In this document: piece after piece, positions 38,664 through 45,140 of the stretch
How the letters are laid out: each line of letters begins with the position of its first letter
Position numbering within the stretch: position 1 is the first letter of the stretch
DNA from: Leuconostocaceae bacterium ESL0958
Lineage (GTDB): Bacteria; Bacillota; Bacilli; Lactobacillales; Lactobacillaceae
Length of the DNA stretch: 64,000 nt
Reading direction: 5' to 3'
Assembly: GCA_029433265.1 (NCBI GenBank)
Contig: JAQTHT010000006.1
Location: 1-64,000 of the forward strand
Position numbers and translations under genes: made by a program
The notes under the pieces: model-generated
The model's input: only the letters and a program-made list of their open reading frames with translations
The model's database searches: none
What the model was told of the DNA's origin: nothing

Positions 38664-38844
38664 TGGCTTCCTCCTCAGTTGAAGCAGTTAGAAAATGATC
38701 CTAAAAATCGGCCATGCAAGGAAAATATGGTACGTCATGATAATAGTAGGAATCAACATGGACAATCAAACGATACAGTTGATAGTGATGTTGTCTAACA
38801 AATCAGATAAATCTGTTCGACCCGCATGGTGACAGACTTTAGCA

Positions 38845-38853
38845 TGATATAAT
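38845..38853 (+). promoter_or_regulatory. Toxin mRNA promoter (extended -10)
   Basis: TGA-TATAAT at 38845-38853 with no good -35. It starts a leader of about 100 bases before the toxin ATG. The preceding stretch 38664-38844 holds no gene that I can support, only a small dyad CAGAT-AA-ATCTG at 38804-38815. Confidence 0.55.
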
Positions 38854-38884
38854 GACCGCATAGCGAGCAAGTAAAGATGGTGGC

Positions 38885-38950
38885 TATCCTGGAAAGGTGG
38901 TGGTGCCTATGATTTTAAAATCATAAGCCACGTTATCCTAGGAAAGGAGA
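38885..38950 (+). promoter_or_regulatory. Structured toxin leader with mini-ORF and two RBS copies
   Basis: The leader holds a near-repeat, TATCCTGGAAAGG at 38885-38897 and TATCCTAGGAAAGG at 38935-38948, each including a ribosome binding site. Between them lies a perfect palindrome TATGATTTTAAAATCATA (38908-38925) containing a five-codon ORF, ATG at 38909 to TAA, encoding MILKS. The second RBS serves the toxin. Confidence 0.6.
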
Positions 38951-38957
38951 AGCCTGG

Positions 38958-39065
38958 ATGTCGGTAACGGCAGCCATACAACTAATGTTTATGTTTGGGA
39001 TGTTCATCCTAGCATTGATTACATTGGTTGTTGAGCTAATCGAAAAAATTAGCAATAAAAAATAA
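38958..39065 (+). CDS. Hol_Tox-type small membrane toxin
   Basis: A 35-codon gene starting MSVTAAIQLMFMFGMF, with one strongly hydrophobic helix and a charged tail EKISNKK. Sequence style, size and a convergent antisense RNA fit the Fst/holin-like (Hol_Tox) type I toxins found on plasmids and chromosomes of Firmicutes. The ATG at 38958 follows GGAAAGGAGA. Overexpressed family members damage the membrane. Its position at the edge of a RepA_N replicon suggests a plasmid-addiction role, which is inference. Confidence 0.82.
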   Translation: MSVTAAIQLMFMFGMFILALITLVVELIEKISNKK

Positions 39066-39175
39066 CCATCTCTGCTTTCGCCGGCCGTGATGGTTATTAA
39101 CTAATCTAAAGGCTAGCCACCGTTGAACGGGTTCGCTAGGAAGGCACTAGTTCCAGCTAGTGCCTTTTTCTTATG
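39056..39175 (-). ncRNA. Antisense RNA (type I antitoxin)
   Basis: Predicted about 115-base RNA transcribed against the toxin mRNA 3' region from the promoter at 39181-39208. It ends at stem AATAACCATC/GATGGTTATT (39061-39070 with 39089-39098), which on the minus strand is followed by TTTTTTATTG. The overlap with the toxin transcript spans about 39060-39170 and contains several hairpins, including CCGT-TGA-ACGG. Confidence 0.65.
39141..39169 (+). terminator. Toxin mRNA terminator
   Basis: AAGGCACTAG (39141-39150) / CTAGTGCCTT (39157-39166), loop TTCCAG, then T's. Confidence 0.85.
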
Positions 39176-39180
39176 CCTTT

Positions 39181-39208
39181 ATTATATCACTACCAGTAAA
39201 AAGAACAA
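39181..39208 (-). promoter_or_regulatory. Antisense RNA promoter
   Basis: Minus strand: TTGTTC (plus 39203-39208), 16-base spacer, TATAAT (plus 39181-39186) preceded by TGA, an extended -10. It is the strongest promoter in this region. Confidence 0.7.
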
Positions 39209-39455
39209 CAATAGAAAATGGGACAACGTATATGCCAAACATACAATTGAATCATTTAACTTATTTTATTGCTCGTATTAGAAAATATTTACCCAGTTAT
39301 GTTTACGAATTTGAAAAATTGAACCAATTGAAGTTGAGTACTCTATAATCATTTGGTTTAGCCGATTTTTTTCCTGAGTTCGACGACGGAACCGATTATA
39401 TTAATAAAAGAAAGGGATTAACCGGTCCATATCATTTGGATTGTTAACTTAAGGG
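39209..39455. other. Stretch without a supported gene
   Basis: AT-rich sequence between the toxin-antitoxin module and the replication leader. A 38-codon frame from ATG 39232 to 39348 has no recognisable protein features and no ribosome binding site. I see no tRNA, insertion sequence or attachment site. Confidence 0.5.
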
Positions 39456-39588
39456 TTGACAAGTGCCGATAGCATATAACCGCACTTTTGAAATAATAAA
39501 GTTAACAAAGATAGCTTAAACAGCCAGTGCCAATGGTTAATACCCTGCGCTACTGTTCCAGAAAAAGCTAACTTTGTTAGCTTTTTTT
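39456..39588 (+). promoter_or_regulatory. Attenuator-like replication leader
   Basis: A bidirectional terminator hairpin, AAAGCTAAC (39564-39572) / GTTAGCTTT (39576-39584) plus T run, can be replaced by pairing of 39499-39517 with 39566-39584 (17 Watson-Crick and one G-U pair out of 19). TTGACA lies at 39456-39461 and a dyad AAGTGC/GCACTT at 39461-39466 and 39482-39487. The layout is that of transcription attenuation used in plasmid copy control. Confidence 0.5.
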
Positions 39589-39597
39589 ATTACTTCT

Positions 39598-39670
39598 TTA
39601 CTCAGAAATGGGTAAGGCAGTTGAGAAGTATACTTTATTTTTTTAATGTAATTGACTCATTTTTGAGTAA
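39598..39670 (+). promoter_or_regulatory. xre promoter flanked by two operators
   Basis: Promoter TTGAGA (39621-39626), 17 bases, TAATGT (39644-39649). It is bracketed by two 18-bp dyads of consensus TTACTCA-N4-TGAGTAA, each with one mismatch, at 39598-39615 and 39653-39670. This is a likely autoregulatory operator pair for the adjacent Xre protein. Confidence 0.65.
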
Positions 39671-39690
39671 AACAGTTACTTGAGGCGAAT

Positions 39691-39933
39691 ATGAAAAAGA
39701 CGTTAGGGACACTAATTCATGATTATCGGATGCAACATGCACTGAGCCAAGCTGACTTTGCTAGGCAAGCTAATTTAAGTCAACAAAAGGTTTCAAGAAT
39801 TGAAGCTAAGGGGTTTTATAACCCAACATTGTTAGATTTAGAAAAAATTGCACACGCGATGTTTCTGACAGTACCCGAATTGCTAAGTCAACTTTTTTTT
39901 GAAGAATTAGAGGATCCCTATGGAGCGAATTAA
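39691..39933 (+). CDS. Xre-family repressor
   Basis: An 80-residue helix-turn-helix protein; the HTH covers about residues 10-65 (LSQADFARQANLSQQKVSRIE). It has no other domain. The gene overlaps repA by 14 bases, and two matching dyads flank its promoter, so it probably represses its own operon and so controls RepA supply. ATG at 39691 follows GAGGCG. Confidence 0.85.
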   Translation: MKKTLGTLIHDYRMQHALSQADFARQANLSQQKVSRIEAKGFYNPTLLDLEKIAHAMFLTVPELLSQLFFEELEDPYGAN

Positions 39934-40771
39934 TCTTAGCCAAATTAAAACTTTTGAGCAGTTTTATCGGCTTCCAAAAGTATTCTTTACTTCTGACAAA
40001 TATAAAGACATGAGGCTCGAATCAAAAACTGCCTATGCAATCTTACGTGATCGTTTTGAACTATCGATTCAAAATGGTTGGGTCGATAATCAGGGCGATG
40101 TATTCTTCGTCTTTACCGTCGATGAACTTGGAGCACTTCTTAGTTGCGGAAAAAATAAGGTGATTGGCATTAAAAAAGACTTGTCCCAACATGGGTTGTT
40201 GGAAGAAGAGCGGCAAGGACTAAATCGACCAAACCGTCTATATCTTGGGACAATTGCCTCTGATATTGAAGCTAAAAAAAGCTCAGAACCCTTGGTAAAA
40301 GCGGAAGTTTCAAAATCAAACTTCCGGGGGTTTGAAAATCAAACTTCCGGAGGTTTAAAAAACAAACTTCAAGAAGTTTCAAAATCAAACCCTAATGATA
40401 CTGAGTATAGTGATACTGATTTAAATGATGACGATGATGAATATACATATACAGCACCCGAGAGAAACACATCGGTCAGCCAATCGTCATGCTCAGATGA
40501 ATTAGCAAGGCTCTATGCCAATGAAACTGGTCAAACTTTAAACCCAGCTCAAGTTAAGAAGCTGAAAAATCTAGGCGACTGGTTTGGAGTTGAAAAAACG
40601 CAGGCGGCTATTAAGACTGCCGCCGAAGCAGGGGGCCAGAGTCTTCGTTACGTAGAGGTTGTACTAAATAATGCAGCTAAAGAACAGGCAGCGCTTGGCC
40701 ACTTAAATCAGCAATCACCAGATCAAGTCCATAAACCGAAAGTGCCAGCGTTTAAATTTGCTGGCTTTTAG
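39920..40771 (+). CDS. repA: RepA_N-family replication initiator
   Basis: Theta-type plasmid initiator of 283 residues. The N-terminal domain (about residues 1-115: KTFEQFYRLPKVFF..., YAILRDRFELS, GWVDNQGDVFF, CGKNKVIGIKKDL) is characteristic of RepA_N plasmids of Firmicutes. The middle is low-complexity and encoded by the iteron array, and residues about 185-255 form a separate helical domain (ELARLYANETGQTLNPAQ). In this family the origin lies within the gene, which the iterons here support. It overlaps the xre gene. Confidence 0.9.
   Translation: MERINLSQIKTFEQFYRLPKVFFTSDKYKDMRLESKTAYAILRDRFELSIQNGWVDNQGDVFFVFTVDELGALLSCGKNKVIGIKKDLSQHGLLEEERQGLNRPNRLYLGTIASDIEAKKSSEPLVKAEVSKSNFRGFENQTSGGLKNKLQEVSKSNPNDTEYSDTDLNDDDDEYTYTAPERNTSVSQSSCSDELARLYANETGQTLNPAQVKKLKNLGDWFGVEKTQAAIKTAAEAGGQSLRYVEVVLNNAAKEQAALGHLNQQSPDQVHKPKVPAFKFAGF
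40307..40398 (+). repeat. Four 23-bp iterons inside repA (probable origin)
   Basis: Direct repeats begin at 40307, 40330, 40353 and 40376, exactly 23 bp apart. Each opens with GTTT-N7-AAAC, followed in the first three by CTTCC or CTTCA. Because 23 is not a multiple of three, each copy is read in a different frame, so selection is on DNA, consistent with RepA binding. Confidence 0.85.
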
Positions 40772-41054
40772 AGGGGTGGCAGCGTCCTGAGTAAGACGCC
40801 ATAAAAGACTTAACTTTGTACTTTGAAAATTTAGAAAAAGCGACGTCCTGATTAGCACGGCTAGGGATAAGACAAATAGGGGAGTCGCTATACTGTGAAA
40901 ATCAGACCCGCCGCCACAGTGAGTAGTAGAAGCTCACGGAGTTAGAGATTCCTTGACTAAAAATCTCGCATAAAAAATGCAGTCACCTATCTATCATTTA
41001 GATAGCGTTCAGCTAAAGCTGTAATACAGCCATGCAGCCTAAGGAGGTCGTAAC
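40772..41054 (+). ncRNA. Hairpin-rich structured leader before the partition genes
   Basis: 283 bases with no reading frame but a chain of stems: GCGTC/GACGC (40782-40799), AGCGAC/GTCGCT (40839-40889), ACTGTG/CACAGT (40892-40920), GTGAG/CTCAC (40919-40937), GAGATT/AATCTC (40945-40967), GCAT/ATGC (40968-40980), CTATCT/AGATAG (40987-41005) and GCTGT/ACAGC (41018-41030). AAGGAGG and the next ATG follow directly. I know no named RNA class that fits; it could be a cis-regulator, an antisense target or part of an origin or transfer site. Confidence 0.5.
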
Positions 41055-41345
41055 ATGCATGAAATTACTATTAACGATTTAAGGCGCCTAGGGCGTTTGG
41101 GGAATGTAACCGGTCGACTTAATAATGGTCGGCAAGGAGAATTGCGGCAAGATGGCTTTTATTATCGCCGCCATGATGCCATTATTGGTGGCCTTTCGGC
41201 CGAAGTTAAATTTAGAATCAGTTACAGGAAGGCCATCGGCCAAATCCAGATTCTAAAGCAAGGAACTAAGCTGATTGCGACGAGACAAAATAATTGCCTC
41301 GTTGCCACAATTCACTATGACTTACCCAAAGCACCTAGGAGCTAA
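41055..41345 (+). CDS. Small unknown protein, paralogue A
   Basis: A 96-residue basic protein I do not recognise, starting MHEITINDLRRLGRL. It shares a pattern with the protein at 42322-42585: D-[LI]-R, L-[ND]-[ND]-G, ELR-[QE]-D and a final I-x-x-G-x-[RK]-[LM]-[IL]-A-[TI]-R. It has no membrane helix. The ATG at 41055 is preceded by AAGGAGG, and the gene ends three bases before parA, so a role in partition or its control is inferred. Confidence 0.75.
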   Translation: MHEITINDLRRLGRLGNVTGRLNNGRQGELRQDGFYYRRHDAIIGGLSAEVKFRISYRKAIGQIQILKQGTKLIATRQNNCLVATIHYDLPKAPRS

Positions 41346-41347
41346 TT

Positions 41348-42073
41348 ATGAAAATCATTACTATCAACGTCAATAAGGGTGGGGCCGGTAAAACAACCCT
41401 GGCCTACAACCTGGCAGAATATTTGAAACAGGACCAGCGGGTCTTGTTGATGGACTTTGACGATTCCACAAACTTAACGCATCGTTATGGTCATTACACT
41501 AACCTGAACCAAACAGTAATTAATCTGTTTGAAAACGGTGATGTGACACCAATTAATTTGTCAAAGAACTTAGATTTAATTGCTGGACACGCTTCTGTGG
41601 AACAGCTAAAAGAACGGTTAAACACACGCCGCCGTCGTGAATACATCTTAGGGAAGTGGTTAGGGTTAAACGAAGAGTCCTTAACCGCAAAATATGACTA
41701 CATCGTAATTGACACTGAAAACGATGAAGGGATTCTCACGCAGAACGCCCTAATCGTCTCTGATTTGATTTTAGGTGTTGCGGAAGCAGCCAAAGACTCC
41801 TTCATGGCCCTCATTGCCTTGAAAAATTTTGTCCAAGAGCTCAACGAAGAGTTCGCCACCAATGCCAAATTAGCTTTTATCGCGAACAAGATTAATTTTT
41901 CAGAAAACGCGTCAAAGGCTTTACTCGAAGATTTAAATGAATATCCCGAATATCTTGGATATTTACCGCGAAGAACGAAAATTGCGGATGAAAAACCAAT
42001 TTTTGGCACGAATGACACGGCGCTTCAAAAGCAAGTACGGGGAATCTTCACCAGAATTTTGGAGGTGGCTTGA
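41348..42073 (+). CDS. parA: ParA-type partition ATPase
   Basis: Walker-type plasmid partition ATPase, 241 residues, without an N-terminal HTH. The deviant Walker A is NKGGAGKTTLAYNL near residue 8, Walker A' LLMDFDDSTNLT, and Walker B YDYIVIDTEN. The usual second Asp-Gln of ParA (DxDPQ) is replaced by DFDDS. The gene overlaps its probable centromere-binding partner by one base. Confidence 0.92.
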   Translation: MKIITINVNKGGAGKTTLAYNLAEYLKQDQRVLLMDFDDSTNLTHRYGHYTNLNQTVINLFENGDVTPINLSKNLDLIAGHASVEQLKERLNTRRRREYILGKWLGLNEESLTAKYDYIVIDTENDEGILTQNALIVSDLILGVAEAAKDSFMALIALKNFVQELNEEFATNAKLAFIANKINFSENASKALLEDLNEYPEYLGYLPRRTKIADEKPIFGTNDTALQKQVRGIFTRILEVA

Positions 42074-42318
42074 TGGGAAAATTTAATCAGTTTGTTGATG
42101 AATTTGAGAAACAAAAAGCCGTCAGTGAGACAACTGGCTTAAAGAACGAGGGACGAAAGTTAGTTGCTAATGAACCAACGAATAGGCCAAGGTCAGTTCG
42201 AGTCAAGGCCCATAGCTACGAGCAGCTGTTGGAATTGAAAGTAAAGACTGATCGATCCTTATTGTCTCTTCTTGATGAAGCTGTTCAAAACTTTTATGAA
42301 TTGAAAGAAATGGGGTAA
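42073..42318 (+). CDS. ParB/ParG-like small partner
   Basis: An 81-residue protein: a disordered, basic N-terminal half and a C-terminal helix-rich part (RVKAHSYEQLLELKVKTDRSLLSLLDEAVQNFYEL) of ribbon-helix-helix type, shown here in part. Proteins of this build follow ParA in many LAB plasmids and bind the centromere. ATG at 42073 follows GGAGGTGG and overlaps the parA stop. The assignment rests on size, position and the RHH-like pattern. Confidence 0.7.
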   Translation: MGKFNQFVDEFEKQKAVSETTGLKNEGRKLVANEPTNRPRSVRVKAHSYEQLLELKVKTDRSLLSLLDEAVQNFYELKEMG

Positions 42319-42321
42319 GAG

Positions 42322-42585
42322 ATGAGATTAAAGGATATCCGACAGATTGCTTATCAGTACCAAGTAGCAACAGCTAAGTTGGACGATGGACAGATTTACG
42401 AATTAAGGGAAGATTGTTTGATTAGTCGTCAACCAGAATTGGCAGTAATTGCTAATCGCGAGCATGAGATCCGACGCAAATTGTCGTTGTCACAAAATTG
42501 GGAACGCATTCAGTCCATTAAGGTGGGGCATCGGATGTTAGCTATTCGTGATCGTAAGGGAAGCTTGGTTCAAAAAGAAAATTAA
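42322..42585 (+). CDS. Small unknown protein, paralogue B
   Basis: An 87-residue charged protein starting MRLKDIRQIAYQYQV. It is related to paralogue A at 41055-41345 across most of its length, with conserved ELREDCL, LSLSQNWERIQ and MLAIRDR segments. Function is unknown. It starts three bases after the ParB/ParG-like gene, so it belongs to the same operon. Confidence 0.72.
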   Translation: MRLKDIRQIAYQYQVATAKLDDGQIYELREDCLISRQPELAVIANREHEIRRKLSLSQNWERIQSIKVGHRMLAIRDRKGSLVQKEN

Positions 42586-42599
42586 AGTGGAAATGCAGG

Positions 42600-42815
42600 A
42601 TGTATATACTAAAAGAATGCTTATTCGGCCTTTATCTAGTATCTTTCTGTTGGTTTTCCTACATGATAGGCAAGGAAGTATGGCGTTACAAACATAGTTC
42701 TAGGACGGTTCATTTAGCCTTTATTGATTTAAGCACGACACTTTTGGTCTATGTTTTGTTGATGGGGATTTGTCTGACTCAGATGATCATTTTATTGCTA
42801 CGATGGCTATTTTAA
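42600..42815 (+). CDS. Small two-helix membrane protein
   Basis: A 71-residue protein with two predicted membrane helices (about 5-23 and 45-68) joined by a basic loop RYKHSSRTVH. No family is recognised. It lies at the end of the partition operon and is followed by a weak terminator-like hairpin (AACGC 42814-42818 / GCGTT 42831-42835 plus T's). Confidence 0.6.
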   Translation: MYILKECLFGLYLVSFCWFSYMIGKEVWRYKHSSRTVHLAFIDLSTTLLVYVLLMGICLTQMIILLLRWLF

Positions 42816-42818
42816 CGC

Positions 42819-42847
42819 TTGATTATATATGCGTTTTTGGTTATAAT
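42819..42847 (+). promoter_or_regulatory. Promoter for the HTH-Fic-DnaJ genes
   Basis: TTGATT (42819-42824), 17-base spacer, TATAAT (42842-42847), 20 bases before the HTH gene start. It overlaps the loop and 3' arm of the weak terminator-like hairpin at 42814-42838. Confidence 0.7.
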
Positions 42848-42867
42848 AATTAGCATAGAGGTGCAAC

Positions 42868-43077
42868 ATGGCAAAGACATTACGAGAACAGGTGCAAGAA
42901 GCCTTAGATAGTGATTTGACGGGCTACCGTTTAGCACAACTATCTGGCATGACGCCCAGTAAGATTTATCGATTGCGTAATAAAACGATTGCCTTGGATA
43001 ATCTAAGTTTAGCCAGTGCGGAAAAAATTGCCTCTGTTATGGCAAAATCAAGGCAGCATCATCGAAAGGAGCCCTAA
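42868..43077 (+). CDS. Small HTH protein
   Basis: A 69-residue cro/C1-like protein (LTGYRLAQLSGMTPSKIYRLRN forms the HTH core, given in part). It has a basic tail (QHHRKEP). It may regulate the downstream fic-dnaJ genes, 39 bases away, which have no separate promoter that I can see. The gene starts at ATG 42868 after GAGGTG. Confidence 0.75.
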   Translation: MAKTLREQVQEALDSDLTGYRLAQLSGMTPSKIYRLRNKTIALDNLSLASAEKIASVMAKSRQHHRKEP

Positions 43078-43116
43078 GGGCTTCGTTGGTGTTCAGCCAG
43101 AGAGGAGTAGGGGCTT

Positions 43117-43746
43117 ATGCTTAAAAATAAATTAGGTATTCAAAACTCTGCTGAGCTAGCCGATGTCGAAGAACGTTTAACCAAAAAACGGGCTATCGAT
43201 CTATATGATAGTGGCAAGATCAATGATATCCCGGTTGGAACTTACCAAGGCTTGTCGGAGATTCATTATGTCTTGTTCCAAGATCTCTATGATTTTGCTG
43301 GTCAGGTGCGTAGTGAAAACTTAGCGAAAGGGAACTTCCGTTTTGCACCGGTTTTATATCTACCAGAAGCAATTCAAGCAGTGGATGCAATGCCACATAA
43401 TAACTATCAAGAGATTATTGCCAAGTATGTTGAGATGAACATCCTGCATCCTTTTAGGGAAGGAAATGGCCGTTCTAGTCGCATCTGGCTTGATCAAATG
43501 TTGAAGAAGGCCTTAGGCCAAGTTGTGGATTGGTCGAAAATATCGAAAGAAGACTATTTATTAGCTATGGAGCGTAGTCCGGTAAAAGATTTAGAAATTA
43601 ACGTGCTTATCGCGAATGCTTTGACAACTGAAATTGACAGCAGGACTGTTTTTATGAAAGGTCTTGATCAATCCTACGCTTATGAAGGCTATCAAGTTTA
43701 TTCTTCAGCGGGACTCACTAACTATTCAGCAAAAAAGGACTCTTAA
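43117..43746 (+). CDS. Class III Fic-domain AMP transferase
   Basis: Fic enzyme of 209 residues. The active site [12 protein letters not shown] is at 111-122, matching HxFx(D/E)GNGRxxR, with a beta-hairpin flap region [10 protein letters not shown] upstream. Near the C-terminus S186-Y-A-Y-E190-G matches the (S/T)xxxE(G/N) inhibitory motif, which places it in autoinhibited class III, so no separate antitoxin is required. Family members modify proteins such as DNA gyrase or topoisomerase IV; the target here is unknown. ATG at 43117 follows GAGGAG; the stop overlaps the dnaJ-like gene. Confidence 0.92.
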   Translation: MLKNKLGIQNSAELADVEERLTKKRAIDLYDSGKINDIPVGTYQGLSEIHYVLFQDLYDFAGQVRSENLAKGNFRFAPVLYLPEAIQAVDAMPHNNYQEIIAKYVEMNILHPFREGNGRSSRIWLDQMLKKALGQVVDWSKISKEDYLLAMERSPVKDLEINVLIANALTTEIDSRTVFMKGLDQSYAYEGYQVYSSAGLTNYSAKKDS

Positions 43747-44297
43747 TGATCGCTAACACCGCCCAAAATTACTATGAACGTCTAGGTTTAGACCCAGAAG
43801 CAAGTCCAGATTTAATTAAGGCTGCTTATCGGACTTTGTCCAAAAAATTCCATCCAGACTTGAACGATGCTCCGGATGCCGAAGAACAGTATATTTTGGT
43901 GCAGGAAGCTTACGAAACACTGAGACAACCAGAACGCCGAGCAGCCTATGATGCAAGTTTGCAGCCAGATGATGTTTGGTCAGAATATGAGGACATGCCT
44001 AATGATGTCAATGACTGGGACTTTGTAGAACCAGAACCACGACCGCAGGCAAAACCGGAACGCAGTACAGCCACGTTAGTATTTTTGACCATTGGGTTAG
44101 TCATTCAATATGCTTTCTTAATCTTCTGTATTTGGTGGCCCATTAAATATACTTGTTTGACCATCATGTGGATTATCATCGGCATATATTGGTTAATTCA
44201 ACTAGCTATTGCGGCAGCTTTCTTGATGGTGATTGTTTTTCCAATTCTATTATTAGCCGGTCTGTGGCTTTGGAATCAGGTCGCCGGTATGTTTTAG
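43746..44297 (+). CDS. Membrane-anchored J-domain protein
   Basis: 183 residues: an N-terminal J domain (about 8-70) with intact HPD at 36-38, an acidic linker ([19 protein letters not shown]), then two to three hydrophobic helices (about 92-175). It lacks Gly/Phe, zinc and peptide-binding regions, so it should recruit DnaK to the membrane rather than act as a full DnaJ. It overlaps fic by one base. Pairing with a T4SS operon suggests help in assembling or moving membrane proteins; that is inference. Confidence 0.88.
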   Translation: MIANTAQNYYERLGLDPEASPDLIKAAYRTLSKKFHPDLNDAPDAEEQYILVQEAYETLRQPERRAAYDASLQPDDVWSEYEDMPNDVNDWDFVEPEPRPQAKPERSTATLVFLTIGLVIQYAFLIFCIWWPIKYTCLTIMWIIIGIYWLIQLAIAAAFLMVIVFPILLLAGLWLWNQVAGMF

Positions 44298-44378
44298 GGA
44301 TAGCTGCTATCTAGCAACCATAAAAACCGATTAACGCAACAATCTAATTCAGTAACTGACAAATAAAAAGGATGTACA

Positions 44379-45068
44379 ATGTCATTAAACGTTAAGAAGT
44401 GGACGAAAAAAACTTGGTTGGCCGTTGCCGCCGTTGTATTAGCGATGGTTATCGCTGGTCTGTGGACGGTCGGTGCAACTCGTGACAACCATTCGCACCA
44501 AAACGACCAAAAGCAAAGTCAACATTCGTCAAGTAAGAAGATCTCCAAGTCTTCTTCAAAGTCACAAGAATCCAATAACGATCAAAACGGCAATCAAAGC
44601 CAAGGTCAGGATTCAACGCAAAGCCAGTCACAAGATCAATCGCAAAATCAAACCACTGATCAAGAGGCTGCCCAAACCGGTCAAAATAATAATGGCCAGT
44701 CTGGTCAAACAAATGCTGGCAATTATTCTGCTAATGCTAGCCAGTCAAGTGGCGGTCAAAAGACTAGTTCCGCTAACAACAGTCCTGCTGTCAGTCAGGG
44801 AGCAAGTAGCAACAAGCAAAGTGCTTCCTCAGCGGCACCGGCACAGCCTAGCCAACCCACTCAGCAACAGTCGAGTCAAGCTGCTCCAGCTCAGCAAGCA
44901 CCGGCACAAGCAGCGCCTGCTAAGCAGGATCATGCAGGCTTCGCATATGACGCTAAAGGAAATGTGCTATGGGAAAAACATGGATTTTCAAGTGCAGATG
45001 AGGCAATGAATGCTGCCGCTGATTATGGGGACAGTAATTTAGCTGTTGATTATACAAGAGGTTATTGA
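44379..45068 (+). CDS. Secreted Ser/Gln-rich anchored protein
   Basis: 229 residues: a short basic N-terminus, one membrane helix or signal anchor (about 11-32), a long low-complexity Ser/Gln/Asn/Ala/Pro region (about 36-180), and a compact C-terminal domain (HAGFAYDAKGNVLWEKHG... YTRGY). The low-complexity part looks like a wall-spanning spacer. No catalytic motif is visible. It is immediately upstream of the giant adhesin and ends in a strong terminator, so it may be a small surface partner. Confidence 0.75.
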   Translation: MSLNVKKWTKKTWLAVAAVVLAMVIAGLWTVGATRDNHSHQNDQKQSQHSSSKKISKSSSKSQESNNDQNGNQSQGQDSTQSQSQDQSQNQTTDQEAAQTGQNNNGQSGQTNAGNYSANASQSSGGQKTSSANNSPAVSQGASSNKQSASSAAPAQPSQPTQQQSSQAAPAQQAPAQAAPAKQDHAGFAYDAKGNVLWEKHGFSSADEAMNAAADYGDSNLAVDYTRGY

Positions 45069-45081
45069 TATTGATATAACT

Positions 45082-45107
45082 AGCCACTCGCAAGAGTGGT
45101 TTTTTTA
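45082..45107 (+). terminator. Terminator before the adhesin gene
   Basis: CCACTC (45084-45089) / GAGTGG (45094-45099), loop GCAA, T run to 45107. It is followed directly by the hairpin at 45109-45124. Confidence 0.8.
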
Positions 45108-45108
45108 T

Positions 45109-45124
45109 TGCCTAGATTTAGGCA
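45109..45124 (+). promoter_or_regulatory. Leader hairpin copy 1 (adhesin)
   Basis: Perfect stem TGCCTA-GATT-TAGGCA directly between a terminator T run and the RBS GGAAAGG of the adhesin gene. A second copy with the same layout precedes the pilin gene at 53511-53528. Confidence 0.6.
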
Positions 45125-45140
45125 GGAAAGGAAAAAGCGT

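Noticed and set aside
38571-38798. 75-codon plus-strand frame overlapping the unknown membrane protein
   Set aside because: No ribosome binding site and low-complexity polar content; the minus-strand gene has a strong RBS and a membrane helix.
38804-38825. GTTCGA near a small dyad, considered as tRNA remnant or att site at the element border
   Set aside because: No tRNA stems can be built around it, and no second copy of the sequence was seen.
39232-39348. A 38-codon reading frame
   Set aside because: No ribosome binding site, no recognisable motif and no operon context.
39456-39480. TTGACA with TATAAC as replication promoter
   Set aside because: The spacer is 13 bases, outside the usual range; kept only as part of the leader description.
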